From Neobacillus niacini NBRC 15566 (GTDB taxonomy: Bacteria > Bacillota > Bacilli > Bacillales > Cytobacillaceae): a DNA stretch of 64,000 nt. Below the pieces are notes generated by a model. The model saw only the letters and a program-made list of their open reading frames with translations. It was not told where the DNA came from and did no database searches. The position numbers and the translations under genes are program-made. The number at the start of each line of letters is the position of its first letter. Positions within the stretch are counted from its first letter, which is position 1. Shown piece after piece: positions 52,522 to 61,394 of the stretch. The stretch is from assembly GCF_001591505.1 (NCBI RefSeq), contig NZ_BCVA01000002.1, positions 62,001 through 126,000 of the forward strand, given 5' to 3'.

Positions 52522-53304
52522 TTAGTATAGATCTGGCCTTCTATCTTCAAAAATAGGGATTTGCCTTCGAATATCTTTTACGAGGTCTAACTCAATTACT
52601 GCAGACAATATCTCCTCACTTGCTCCTGCTTCAGCAATAACATCTCCCCAAGGATCAATAATTATCGAGTGACCTGCAAATTCATTATTTGGATCGGAAC
52701 CGGATCGGTTGCAAGCAATGACAAAACACTGATTTTCAATTGCTCTTGCTATAAGCAGTGATCTCCAGTGCGATAAACGTGGAGCAGGCCATTCTGCAAC
52801 AACGAATAAAGCTTCCGCTCCGTTTGCGGTATGTGCACGTATCCATTCAGGAAAACGAATATCATAGCAAATTACTCCGCCAAAAGTACGGCTATCCAAT
52901 TCAAATAACCCTTTCTCCTTACCTGATTCTAGATAAAGATGTTCATTCATCAATTTAAAAAGATGTAATTTACTATATGAATGTACAAGCCTACCTTCAT
53001 TATCAATAATAAGGAGGGTATTTTGAACTCCTAGATCACTTCGATTTGCCACTGAACCTCCAACAAAGTGAACTTGATATTTCCTCGCTGCTTTCTGTAA
53101 AAAATCAATGGTTTCTTCACCATTTTTGTCTGCAATTGTATCAAGTCGTGTCAAATCATACCCTGTTGTCCATAACTCCGGTAAAACAATAATATCTGGA
53201 TTTTTCTTCATTGCTGTTTCGATAAGTTTTTCTGCGTGTTGGTAGTTTTTATTTGGGTCTCCAAAGGCAATGTCCATTTGCAAACATGTTATTTTAAATT
53301 TCAC
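52522..53304 (-). CDS. mtnU: Carbon-nitrogen hydrolase MtnU
   Basis: A 260-residue nitrilase-superfamily amidase with the triad Glu43 (VLPELWTTGYD), Lys112 (SKLHLF) and Cys146 (GGVICYDIRFPEW). In methionine salvage it is proposed to hydrolyse 2-oxo-4-methylthiobutyramide, the product of glutamine transamination. It diverges from mtnE with 112 bases between them, the same arrangement as ykrU/ykrV in B. subtilis. GTG start at 53304 after GAGGTGA. Confidence 0.9.
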   Translation of the reverse strand: MKFKITCLQMDIAFGDPNKNYQHAEKLIETAMKKNPDIIVLPELWTTGYDLTRLDTIADKNGEETIDFLQKAARKYQVHFVGGSVANRSDLGVQNTLLIIDNEGRLVHSYSKLHLFKLMNEHLYLESGKEKGLFELDSRTFGGVICYDIRFPEWIRAHTANGAEALFVVAEWPAPRLSHWRSLLIARAIENQCFVIACNRSGSDPNNEFAGHSIIIDPWGDVIAEAGASEEILSAVIELDLVKDIRRQIPIFEDRRPDLY

Positions 53305-53416
53305 TTAACTTCACCTCATTTGAAATTTCGGAATTTTTTCTTTACAAGCTGTCTTAAAAGTTATATCATTTGTGACTAGAATTCAACAATAAAATGTACT
53401 AATTAAAGCAGGTGAT

Positions 53417-54598
53417 ATGATGAAACAATTTCCAACATCTCAAATTTTAAACAATCTTCCGAAACAGTTTTTTGCTTCTCTAGTTAAAAAGGTAGGAAAA
53501 TACATTGAAGCAGGCTATGATGTAATCAATTTAGGACAAGGTAATCCCGATCAGGCTACCCCAAATCATATCGTGAAAAAAATGCAGGAAGCGTCTGCTA
53601 ATCCTGCAAATCACAGGTATTCCCCTTTTCAGGGACACCGTTATTTAAAGCAGGCAGCCGCCGACTTTTACAAAAGAGAATATGACGTTACGATTGATGC
53701 TGACAAGGAAGTAGCCATTTTGTTTGGAGGTAAAGCTGGTTTAGTAGAAATTCCGCAATGCTTATTAGATCCAGGTGACACAATGCTTGTTCCTGATCCT
53801 GGTTATCCAGATTACTTATCAGGGGTAGCTTTAGCAAAAGCAGAAATGGTAATGATGCCGTTACGGGAAGCTAATAATTTCCTGCCTGACTATAATGAAT
53901 TATCTTCAGAGGCGATTGAAAGAGCTAAATTAATGTTCCTTAATTACCCGAACAATCCAACAGGAGCTGCAGCCACGAAGGAATTTTTTGAGGAAACGGT
54001 CAAACTTGCAAGCCTTAATGATATTTGTGTGGTACACGATTTTGCATATGGGGCAATAGGGTTTGATGGAGTAAAGCCATTGAGCTTTTTACAAATTGAT
54101 GGAGCAAAAGAAGTTGGGATTGAAATATATACTCTTTCGAAGACCTACAATATGGCGGGGTGGCGTGTCGGATTCGCTGTAGGCAATAGCAGTGTTATTT
54201 CAGCGATTGAGCTTTTACAAGACCACCTATATTGCAGCATATTTGGCGGCATTCAGGAAGCTGCAAGAGAAGCGTTAACCGGTTCGCAGGATTGTGTTCG
54301 AGAACTGAATCATCTTTATGAGCGTAGAAGAAATGTCTTAATAGACGGACTTCGTTCTCTCGGCTGGAATGTGACAGCGCCGAAGGGGTCATTTTTTGCT
54401 TGGTTAAAGGTTCCTGATGGGCTTACATCAACTGAATTTGCCGATCTCTTACTAGAACAAGCACATATTGCTGTTGCCCCTGGGATTGCATTTGGTGAAT
54501 TAGGCGAAGGTTATGTCCGGGTTGGTTTGCTCACAAGTGAGGAGCGTTTAGGTGAAGCGGTTAGAAGAATTAGTGAGTTAGAAATATTCAAAAAATAG
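53417..54598 (+). CDS. mtnE: Methionine salvage aminotransferase MtnE
   Basis: A 393-residue PLP aminotransferase that converts 4-methylthio-2-oxobutyrate to methionine, the last salvage step. PLP Lys242 is in YTLSKTYNMAGWRVGF; NYPNNPTGA, VHDFAYGA and VGLLTSEERLGEAVRRI are intact. It lies between mtnU and the S-box preceding mtnW, the order of B. subtilis ykrU-V-W-X-Y-Z. GGTGAT precedes the double ATG. Paralogue at 18480-19655. Confidence 0.92.
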   Translation: MMKQFPTSQILNNLPKQFFASLVKKVGKYIEAGYDVINLGQGNPDQATPNHIVKKMQEASANPANHRYSPFQGHRYLKQAAADFYKREYDVTIDADKEVAILFGGKAGLVEIPQCLLDPGDTMLVPDPGYPDYLSGVALAKAEMVMMPLREANNFLPDYNELSSEAIERAKLMFLNYPNNPTGAAATKEFFEETVKLASLNDICVVHDFAYGAIGFDGVKPLSFLQIDGAKEVGIEIYTLSKTYNMAGWRVGFAVGNSSVISAIELLQDHLYCSIFGGIQEAAREALTGSQDCVRELNHLYERRRNVLIDGLRSLGWNVTAPKGSFFAWLKVPDGLTSTEFADLLLEQAHIAVAPGIAFGELGEGYVRVGLLTSEERLGEAVRRISELEIFKK

Positions 54599-54677
54599 AT
54601 TGACAAAAAATGTGATTCTTGGGATAATGCAAAATATAGTTTATCAACGTGATAACAATAAATAATACGATCGTTTT

Positions 54678-54785
54678 CTTATCGAGAGCAGGCGGAGGGA
54701 AAAGCCCTATGAAGCCCGGCAACCGACTTAACATTTATGTTAGGCACGGTGCTAAATCTTGCAGCACAAGCTGAAAGATGAGAAG
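54678..54785 (+). ncRNA. SAM-I (S-box) riboswitch
   Basis: The leader shows the S-box core: CTTATCGAGAGCAGGCGGAG, then GGAAAAGCCCTATGAAGCCCG ending in GGCAACC, a variable P3 arm with TTAACATTTATGTTAG, GGTGCTAAATCTTGCAGCA and the closing GAAAGATGAGAAG. SAM binding stabilises an anti-antiterminator so the downstream terminator forms. It controls mtnWXBD, giving salvage only when S-adenosylmethionine is low. mtnE lies upstream and is not under this element. Confidence 0.95.
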
Positions 54786-54819
54786 ATGTTAGTTTGCGAT
54801 GCTAACCTCTTCTTTTTTT
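54781..54819 (+). terminator. S-box expression-platform terminator
   Basis: Arms AGAAGATGTTAG (54781-54792) and CTAACCTCTTCT (54802-54813) with one mismatch, followed by T6. Its left arm overlaps the 3' closing strand of the aptamer, as required for alternative pairing. Confidence 0.9.
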
Positions 54820-54860
54820 GGAAGAGGTTTTTTATGTTTTTTGAGAAAGGAAGAGTAAAA

Positions 54861-56063
54861 TTGACTGAATTAATAGCTACCTACCTAGTTCATGGTGAAA
54901 AAAATCTAGAAAAAAAAGCTGAGGAAATTGCTTTAGGTTTGACTGTCGGTTCATGGACGAACTTACCTGAACTAGAACAGAGTCAATTACGCAAGCACAA
55001 GGGCAAAGTAATATCGACTGAGGGAATAAATGAGGAACAGTCGATAATCCGTATAGCATATCCAACGATTAATTTCTCTAATGATATTCCTGCTATTCTG
55101 ACTACCGTTTTTGGAAAACTTTCATTAGACGGAAAAATAAAATTAATAGATTTACAGTTTGACAATGAATTAAAAAGTAAATTTCCTGGACCCAGATTTG
55201 GGATTGAAGGGTTACGAGAAAAACTTGGGGTTTTTAACCGCCCCCTATTAATGAGCATCTTTAAAGGAGTTCTTGGGAAGGATATTCGTTTCCTAACAGA
55301 GCAATTAAGGCAGCAGGCTCTTGGTGGTGTTGATTTCGTAAAGGATGACGAAATTCTTTTTGAAAATGAGCTGACTCCGTTTGAAAAAAGAATTTCAGAA
55401 GGCAAAAAAGTGTTACAGGAAGTATTTGAACAAACCGGACATCGCACTTTGTATGCGGTAAATCTAACAGGAAGAACATCACAATTGAAGGACAAAGCAC
55501 GGAAAGCAAAAGAGCTTGGTGCAGACTTGTTACTTTTTAATGTTTTTGCCTATGGATTGGACGTTCTGCAGGAGTTACGCGAGGATGATCAAATTGCATT
55601 GCCATTAATGGCTCATCCTGCTGTAAGCGGGGCGTTAACATCATCTTCCCAGTATGGCCTCTCTCATTCTTTATTACTAGGTAAGCTGCTTAGACTTGCT
55701 GGTGCTGATTTGTCGCTATTTCCATCACCATATGGAACAGTGGCATTAGAGAAATCCTCTGCTATTTCTATTGCAGAAGAATTAATCAAAGCGGACACTA
55801 TAAAGCGGTCGTTTCCTGTCCCTTCAGCAGGCATACATCCAGGTTTAGTGCCACTCTTGATTCGGGACTTTGGGATTGAATCTGTTATTAACGCTGGAGG
55901 CGGCGTTCATGGTCATCCAAATGGTGCCCGCGGCGGCGGACTTGCATTCCGCCAAGCAATTGAAGTGAATCTTCAGGGTAAGACATTAGCCGAAGGTGCC
56001 GAGCTATACCCAGAGCTTAAGAGCGCATTACAGTTATGGGGAAATCGAGAGGTGTCAGTATAA
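54861..56063 (+). CDS. mtnW: 2,3-diketo-5-methylthiopentyl-1-phosphate enolase (RuBisCO-like protein)
   Basis: A 400-residue RuBisCO-like protein acting in methionine salvage by enolising 2,3-diketo-5-methylthiopentyl 1-phosphate. The active-site loop [10 protein letters not shown] has Lys161, Asp163 and Glu164, the counterparts of the carbamylated Lys and metal ligands of RuBis[15 protein letters not shown] and [14 protein letters not shown] are the phosphate-binding loops. TTG 54861 after AAAGGAAGAG is chosen, since upstream codons run into the S-box terminator. mtnX begins directly at its stop. Confidence 0.95.
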   Translation: MTELIATYLVHGEKNLEKKAEEIALGLTVGSWTNLPELEQSQLRKHKGKVISTEGINEEQSIIRIAYPTINFSNDIPAILTTVFGKLSLDGKIKLIDLQFDNELKSKFPGPRFGIEGLREKLGVFNRPLLMSIFKGVLGKDIRFLTEQLRQQALGGVDFVKDDEILFENELTPFEKRISEGKKVLQEVFEQTGHRTLYAVNLTGRTSQLKDKARKAKELGADLLLFNVFAYGLDVLQELREDDQIALPLMAHPAVSGALTSSSQYGLSHSLLLGKLLRLAGADLSLFPSPYGTVALEKSSAISIAEELIKADTIKRSFPVPSAGIHPGLVPLLIRDFGIESVINAGGGVHGHPNGARGGGLAFRQAIEVNLQGKTLAEGAELYPELKSALQLWGNREVSV

Positions 56064-56735
56064 ATGAAGCCTGTCATCTACTGTGATTTCGATGGGACGA
56101 TTACAGAGAGTGATAACATCATTGCAATCATGAAAAAATTTGCACCACCTAATTGGGAGAAAATCAAAGACCAAATATTATCACAAGAGATTTCCATTAG
56201 TGAAGGTGTAGGAAAATTATTTGCAGAATTACCAAGCAGCAAAAAAGAAGAAATTACAAAGTTTGCCATCGAAAACGCCAGGATACGAGAAGGGTTTTCT
56301 GAATTTGTGGAGTTTGCAAGAAAAGAGAATATCCCTTTGTATATTGTCAGCGGTGGAATTGATTTCTTTGTTTATCCAATTCTTGAAAAATACGGTCCGT
56401 TTGAAGGGATTTATTGTAACCACAGCGATTTTTCAGGGGAAAATATAAAAATCCTATGGCCGTATACCTGTGATTCTTTATGTGAAAATGAATGCGGGTG
56501 CTGCAAGCCTAGTATTATCCGTAAGCTAAATAAAGATGGAGATATCTATAAGATTGTAATCGGTGATTCCGTAACCGATCTTGAAGCGGCTAAACAAGCA
56601 AATTTCGTGCTGGCAAGAGATCTACTGGAGAAAAAATGTTCTGAATGGGGTTTAAATTATAAAGGGTTTACTACCTTTTATGATTGTATAGAAGAAATTA
56701 AAGATCAGATTGAGGTGAAGAGGACATCATGTTAA
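56064..56735 (+). CDS. mtnX: 2-hydroxy-3-keto-5-methylthiopentenyl-1-phosphate phosphatase
   Basis: A 223-residue HAD phosphatase: motif [12 protein letters not shown] (Asp8, Asp10), motif II in IVSGGIDFF (Ser), motif III Lys in CCKPSI, and motif [12 protein letters not shown]. It removes phosphate from the MtnW product. The start ATG abuts the mtnW stop, and its end overlaps mtnB by seven bases, so translation is coupled. Confidence 0.94.
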   Translation: MKPVIYCDFDGTITESDNIIAIMKKFAPPNWEKIKDQILSQEISISEGVGKLFAELPSSKKEEITKFAIENARIREGFSEFVEFARKENIPLYIVSGGIDFFVYPILEKYGPFEGIYCNHSDFSGENIKILWPYTCDSLCENECGCCKPSIIRKLNKDGDIYKIVIGDSVTDLEAAKQANFVLARDLLEKKCSEWGLNYKGFTTFYDCIEEIKDQIEVKRTSC

Positions 56736-57358
56736 AAGAAAAATGGCTGGAATTAGCAGATATAAAGGATGAACTAGCTGAGCGCGATTGGTTTATGGGA
56801 ACAAGCGGCAACCTTGCTATTAAGGTAAGTGATAATCCTCTGCAATTTCTGGTTACCGCGAGTGGTAAGGATAAACGCAAACGTACAGAAGAGGACTTTT
56901 TGTTAGTAGATGAATTTGGGTATGCAGTTGAAGAAACTCACTTAAAGCCTTCTGCAGAAACGCTGCTTCACGTCGAAATTTATCGTAAAACCAAAGCAGG
57001 CTGTAGTCTCCATGTTCACACCATAGATAATAATGTAATATCAGAGGTTTATGGTAATCAGGGTGAGGTGACGTTTAAGGGGCAGGAGCTGATTAAGGCT
57101 TTCAACAAATGGGAAGAGGACGCAGTGCTGACGATTCCAATTATTAAAAACTATGCTCATATCCCAACGCTTGCACATGCATTTTCTGAGCATATTAAAG
57201 AAGATTCGGGTGCTGTATTAATCCGTAATCATGGTATCACTGTATGGGGAAGAGATGCATTTGAGGCAAAAAAAATTCTTGAGGCCTCTGAGTTTTTATT
57301 TAAATACCAATTACGCTTACTAGAACATAAGCCATACCAGTTATTTAAAGTTGTATAA
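56729..57358 (+). CDS. mtnB: Methylthioribulose-1-phosphate dehydratase
   Basis: A 209-residue class II aldolase-fold enzyme with zinc ligands His95, His97 (CSLHVHTID) and His168 ([10 protein letters not shown]), plus the phosphate-binding GTSGNLA and SGKDK loops. It dehydrates methylthioribulose 1-phosphate, the step before MtnW. Its gene overlaps mtnX (AGGTGAAGAGG upstream). Confidence 0.94.
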   Translation: MLKEKWLELADIKDELAERDWFMGTSGNLAIKVSDNPLQFLVTASGKDKRKRTEEDFLLVDEFGYAVEETHLKPSAETLLHVEIYRKTKAGCSLHVHTIDNNVISEVYGNQGEVTFKGQELIKAFNKWEEDAVLTIPIIKNYAHIPTLAHAFSEHIKEDSGAVLIRNHGITVWGRDAFEAKKILEASEFLFKYQLRLLEHKPYQLFKVV

Positions 57359-57384
57359 ATTAATAGGGGAGAGTTGATCAGATA

Positions 57385-57918
57385 ATGGCATATATTACAT
57401 TTCAAAATAGAGAAGACAAAATTCAAAATCAAGAAGAGGTAGCAAGTTTTCTAGCAACACAAGAAGTAATTTATGAAAATTGGGATATTACAAAACTTCC
57501 AGCTACGCTTGTTGAAAAGTATCTTTTAAGTGATGAAGAAAAAAATGAAATCCTAAATGTTTTTTCAACTGAAATCTCAGATATTTCTGCTAGAAGAGGA
57601 TATAAAGCGCAGGATATCATTTCATTGTCTGATAATACTCCAAATTTAGATACCTTGCTAACAAACTTCAAAAATGAGCACCACCATACGGATGATGAAG
57701 TTCGCTTTATCGTAAGTGGTCATGGAGTGTTTGTAATCCAAGGAAAAGACGGTGAGTTTTTCGAAGTTCATCTTAATCCAGGAGATCTAATTTCAGTTCC
57801 AGAAAACACAAGACATTATTTTACACTAGAAGAAGATCGAAAAGTAGTCGCTATTCGTATTTTTGTTACTACAGAGGGCTGGGTACCAATATACGAAAAT
57901 GAAGAAATTCATCAATAA
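57385..57918 (+). CDS. mtnD: Acireductone dioxygenase
   Basis: A 177-residue cupin that cleaves the acireductone with oxygen to give the keto-acid precursor of methionine and formate (iron form). Metal ligands are His99, His101, Glu105 (EHHHTDDEVRF) and His144 (NTRHYF). It ends the S-box operon; the terminator is at 57925-57953. mtnA and mtnK, which begin the pathway, are not in this window. Confidence 0.95.
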   Translation: MAYITFQNREDKIQNQEEVASFLATQEVIYENWDITKLPATLVEKYLLSDEEKNEILNVFSTEISDISARRGYKAQDIISLSDNTPNLDTLLTNFKNEHHHTDDEVRFIVSGHGVFVIQGKDGEFFEVHLNPGDLISVPENTRHYFTLEEDRKVVAIRIFVTTEGWVPIYENEEIHQ

Positions 57919-57924
57919 TTTGTT

Positions 57925-57953
57925 AACTGGCTGCTAAAAAGCCAGTTTTTTTT
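57925..57953 (+). terminator. Terminator after mtnD
   Basis: Arms AACTGGCT (57925-57932) and AGCCAGTT (57940-57947), seven-base loop, then T6. Confidence 0.85.
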
Positions 57954-58003
57954 GTGTTTTAGTAAATGTATTTACTAAAACATTACCAAAATCAGATGGA
58001 AAA

Positions 58004-58043
58004 TTGTCGTAAAAACAAAGAACAGCATGTGAAATTTGTCGAA
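58004..58043 (+). promoter_or_regulatory. Spo0A box-like sites upstream of the Spo0E-like gene
   Basis: TTTGTCGAA at 58035-58043 carries the exact 0A core TGTCGAA, and TTGTCGTAA at 58004-58012 is a weaker match. They lie 140-180 bases before a Spo0E-like gene, whose product would dephosphorylate Spo0A. A feedback loop is plausible. Confidence 0.4.
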
Positions 58044-58180
58044 TAATGCAATAAAATGCTTGTTTTGTCTACTTTTGCGAAAGTATTTACTTTTTACTAA
58101 AATCTTGTCATAATTCATCAAGTAATCAATTTTTTAACAGTTTAGTGTAAAAGAGTAAGGAGTAGGTGGAGAGATTGTAC

Positions 58181-58417
58181 ATGGATAGTTATAACCCTTC
58201 TGAGATGCTTAACGCAATAAAAGTCAAACGAGCAATGATGATAAATTGTGCAAATAAAAAAGGATTCACAAGTGAAGAAACAATAAAATACAGCCAAGAA
58301 TTAGATGTATTAATAAATGAATATCAGAGAGCAGCCCAGCAATTTCCGCGGCCAAATGAAGAAGTGAAATTCGCATTTAATCAAATGGTAATGATATGGC
58401 CGAAAGTATTTGTATAG
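58181..58417 (+). CDS. Spo0E-like aspartyl-phosphate phosphatase
   Basis: A 78-residue helical hairpin protein. NAIKVKRAMMINCANKKGFTSEETIKYSQELDVLINEYQ (given by its ends) matches the Spo0E family, with the SQELDVLIN signature that inserts the active-site residues into Spo0A~P. Such proteins delay sporulation. ATG 58181 is preferred, with GGTGGAG upstream; GTG 58166 is the alternative. The C-terminal 20 residues have no recognised role. Confidence 0.88.
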   Translation: MDSYNPSEMLNAIKVKRAMMINCANKKGFTSEETIKYSQELDVLINEYQRAAQQFPRPNEEVKFAFNQMVMIWPKVFV

Positions 58418-58426
58418 GATTAGCAC

Positions 58427-59158
58427 TTAAAAAATATCTATTAAAAAAACCATAACTAAAAGACCAGTAATAAATGCATAAGTAGAAACTCGTTCATTAC
58501 CATCTCCGTGGCTTTCTGGAATTAACTCTTTATAAATAATAAACAGCATCGCTCCTGCCGCAAAAGAAAGACCATAGGGGACAAGCCCTTGGACAAACGA
58601 GGTTAAATAAAAACCTATAAAAGATGTGACAATTTCAATTGCACCCGTTAGAGTAGCCAGTAAAAAGGCCTTGAGTTTGCTTATTTTTTGATTAATTAAA
58701 AACAGTGCAACAAGAAGGCCTTCTGGTGCATTCTGAAACCCAATTGCCAAAGCGATTAAATTCCCCGTATCTTCTGTTTGCGAAGCATAGCTGACACCGA
58801 CCGACAAACCTTCTGGAATATTATGCAGTGTAATCGCTGCAATAATTAACAAAGCCTTTTCATCAAATTGGATTCCATACCTATTATGTTCAAGATCAAT
58901 ATGCGGAATTTTTTTTTCGAGAGTTGTTAATGATAAAACCCCAAAGAATACACCGAGAGATAGTGAAATAAAACCCCCAAGCTTCAAGGCTTCAGGAATA
59001 AGCCCAATTGTTGAGGCAGCCATCATAATCCCTGCGCTAAAAGCCAAGAGCATATCCATCCAGCGGTGTGTAAGAGATTGATTTATAAACAGAATAAAAA
59101 GGGCACCCGCTCCAGTTGATAAAGCAGAAAGAACGCTTCCTACAAACACTTCCATCAT
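58427..59158 (-). CDS. ZIP-family metal transporter
   Basis: A membrane protein of about 243 residues with eight helices. Helix IV has TLHNIPEGLSVGVS and helix V FQNAPEGLLVA, the paired HNxPEG/QNxPEG metal-binding motifs of ZIP (ZupT-like) transporters for zinc, iron or manganese uptake. ATG 59158 or 59155 is preferred with GAGG upstream; 59182 has no site. It is divergent from fixABCX. Confidence 0.9.
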   Translation of the reverse strand: MMEVFVGSVLSALSTGAGALFILFINQSLTHRWMDMLLAFSAGIMMAASTIGLIPEALKLGGFISLSLGVFFGVLSLTTLEKKIPHIDLEHNRYGIQFDEKALLIIAAITLHNIPEGLSVGVSYASQTEDTGNLIALAIGFQNAPEGLLVALFLINQKISKLKAFLLATLTGAIEIVTSFIGFYLTSFVQGLVPYGLSFAAGAMLFIIYKELIPESHGDGNERVSTYAFITGLLVMVFLIDIF

Positions 59159-59497
59159 GCCAGCCTCAAACCTTTCATTCATTAAAAATTTTGCAATATG
59201 AATTAAACTACATATTTAGACAGAAACTGTGATTTTTATCATTGTCTATATCTGAATATTTCTTATAGTTAAATTAGTACTATTCTTATTACTATTTCCA
59301 CACCATGAGGTTCTGCTAATCTTATACTCCTAGATTTTACTTCAATCCCTAAATTTATCAATTTAGAAAAAAGAATCTATCATTGTTTGGTACTATGCTT
59401 GTGTTGCGATACATATATCGTAATATGGCATTTTTTATAACCAAGGAAGGCAAACGCTTTCAAACAAACATAGCAATTATGGGGAGGGAAGTACTAC
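59159..59497. promoter_or_regulatory. Divergent control region before fixA, with palindrome and cre site
   Basis: TTGCGATACATATATCGTAA (59404-59423) is an inverted repeat of TTGCGATA/TATCGTAA with one mismatch. GGCAAACGCTTTCAA (59449-59463) is, on the minus strand, a cre site TTGAAAGCGTTTGCC matching the CcpA consensus except for the last base. The cre lies about 35 bases before the start and would block transcription. TGTGATTTTTATCATT (59228-59243) is a degenerate Fnr-like site near the ZIP gene. Promoter elements themselves are not clear. Confidence 0.5.
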
Positions 59498-60325
59498 ATG
59501 CACATTGTCGTATGTGTAAAACAAGTACCAGATACTAAAATCATTAAAATCAATCCCAAAACAAACACACTCGACCGGAGAAGCGCACCAGCCATTTTGA
59601 ATCCTTATGATGCTCATGCTGTGCAAGAAGCTGTAAGCATTCGTGAAAAGACCGGCTGTACGATTTCAGTTTTGTCCATGGGACCGCCGCAAGCGACAGC
59701 AATAATTAAAAAGAGTGTTGAGATAGGTGCTGACCGGGGGTATTTAATTACGGACCGTGCCTTTGCCGGGGCAGATACACTTGCAACCAGCTATGCCTTA
59801 TTTAAAGCATTAGAAAAAATTAACAAGGAAATTCCTATTGATATGATTATTTGTGGAAAGCATGCTATTGATGGGGACACGGGTCAGGTTGGACCTGGAA
59901 TTGCTAGGAGGTTAGATATACCACCTGTAACCAATGTAATTGAAGTTACTGAAGTCAACCAAGAAGAAAAAACCGTCTTAATCAAAAGAAAATTATCTAG
60001 CGGCTATGAGCTAATTCAGTCAGAAATGCCATGTCTTCTTACCGTTGAAAAAGAAATAAACCAGATTGAATACTCTCCAATGCCAAATATGATTAAAGCT
60101 GCAAGATATGAACCTATCATTTGGGCAGTTAGTGATCTTGAAAATGTTGACCGTGTACAGCTTGGACTAAAAGGTTCGCCAACAATTGTTGGAAAAATGT
60201 TTACACCTCCACGTCCTGAAGGCGGAAAGAGAATTGAAGGTTCCCCGGATGAGCAAGTTAAGCAACTTATGGATATCTTGCTGGAGCAAAAAGACGTATT
60301 AACATTACAGTCATCTAAACAATAA
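59498..60325 (+). CDS. fixA: FixA/EtfB, electron transfer flavoprotein beta subunit of the bifurcating complex
   Basis: A 275-residue EtfB-type protein: HIVVCVKQVPDTKIIKINPKTNTLDR, NPYDAHAVQEAVSIRE, SMGPPQA and GKHAIDGDTGQVGPGIA are conserved. The GP-rich and DGDTGQVGPG loops bind flavin at the subunit interface. In FixABCX the complex oxidises NADH and bifurcates electrons to quinone and ferredoxin. The following fixB, fixC and fixX genes place it in that group rather than in ordinary fatty-acid EtfB. GGGGAGGG precedes the ATG. Confidence 0.9.
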   Translation: MHIVVCVKQVPDTKIIKINPKTNTLDRRSAPAILNPYDAHAVQEAVSIREKTGCTISVLSMGPPQATAIIKKSVEIGADRGYLITDRAFAGADTLATSYALFKALEKINKEIPIDMIICGKHAIDGDTGQVGPGIARRLDIPPVTNVIEVTEVNQEEKTVLIKRKLSSGYELIQSEMPCLLTVEKEINQIEYSPMPNMIKAARYEPIIWAVSDLENVDRVQLGLKGSPTIVGKMFTPPRPEGGKRIEGSPDEQVKQLMDILLEQKDVLTLQSSKQ

Positions 60326-60353
60326 TAATCTTTTGGTGCAGGGAGGGGTTTAC

Positions 60354-61394
60354 ATGAATTTTGATGATTACCGTGGTGTTTGGATATTTATTGAACAAAA
60401 TGGCGGTAAAATTGAAGGAGTTTCACTAGAGCTGCTGGGTGCAGGTCGAAAGCTTGCCGACAAGTTACAAGTTCCGTTAGCCGGTTTTTTACTTGGGAGC
60501 GGAATTAAATCATTGGCAAACCAAGTAATTGCCTATGGTGCAGATGAAGTATATCTGGTTGATCATCCGGTCTTGAAAGATTATCGGACTGAATCCTATA
60601 TGAAGGGTGTTATGCAGCTTGTTCCAAAATACAAACCAGAAATTATTCTTTACGGTGCCACACCAAACGGAAAAGATTTAGCGAGTGCAGTGGCAACTGA
60701 TTTGGTAACTGGTTTAACTGCAGATACCACCACGCTTGATGTTGATGTGGATAACCGTTTGCTGGAAGCTAGCCGTCCTGCATTTGGCGGTAATATTATG
60801 GCTACAATTCTCTGTAAAAAGCATCGACCGCAAATGGCGACTGTAAGACCTAAAGTAATGAAGGCCCTTGAGCCAGATACAGGAAGAACAGGTAAAATTA
60901 TTGAGGAAAGTATTACCCTGAGAGAAGAAGAAATGCGCACAAAAGTCCTGCAAATTGTGAATGATGTAACAAAAAAGGCAAATTTAGCTGACGCACATGT
61001 TATTGTCTGTGGGGGAAAAGGAATGGGGGATATCCAAAACTTCCAAATTCTTTATGAACTAGCTGATACGATTGGAGCAACGGTCGGCGGTACAAGGGAT
61101 GTTGTTGAAGCAGGATGGTTACCGCATGAACTGCAAATTGGTCAAACTGGTGAAACCGTAACCCCAAAAATATACTTTGCGATTGCTTTATCCGGAGCAA
61201 TCCAGCATGTAGTAGGCATGAAAAATTCAGACCTCATCATCGCTATTAATAAGGATCCAAATGCACCGATATTTGATGTTGCCACATACGGAATTGTAGG
61301 CGACGCATTGGAAATTGTCCCTAAATTAATACAGCAATTTAAACAGCTGAGAAATGAAAAAGGCGGTGAAATGAGCTATGCCAGAAAAATTTGA
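60354..61394 (+). CDS. fixB: FixB/EtfA, electron transfer flavoprotein alpha subunit
   Basis: A 346-residue EtfA protein. The C-terminal flavin-binding domain has GGKGMG, GGTRDVVEAGWLPHELQIGQTG and the fingerprint YFAIALSGAIQHVVGMKNSDLIIAINKDPNAPIFDVATYGIVGD, given by its ends. It forms a heterodimer with FixA. The extra N-terminal segment DDYRGVWIFIEQNGG is common in Fix-type proteins. ATG 60354 follows GGGAGGGG. It overlaps fixC by 17 bases. Confidence 0.92.
   Translation: MNFDDYRGVWIFIEQNGGKIEGVSLELLGAGRKLADKLQVPLAGFLLGSGIKSLANQVIAYGADEVYLVDHPVLKDYRTESYMKGVMQLVPKYKPEIILYGATPNGKDLASAVATDLVTGLTADTTTLDVDVDNRLLEASRPAFGGNIMATILCKKHRPQMATVRPKVMKALEPDTGRTGKIIEESITLREEEMRTKVLQIVNDVTKKANLADAHVIVCGGKGMGDIQNFQILYELADTIGATVGGTRDVVEAGWLPHELQIGQTGETVTPKIYFAIALSGAIQHVVGMKNSDLIIAINKDPNAPIFDVATYGIVGDALEIVPKLIQQFKQLRNEKGGEMSYARKI

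Noticed and set aside
54983-55495. 170-codon open frame antisense to mtnW
   Set aside because: It lies entirely within a clearly conserved gene, has no ribosome binding site and no recognisable domain.
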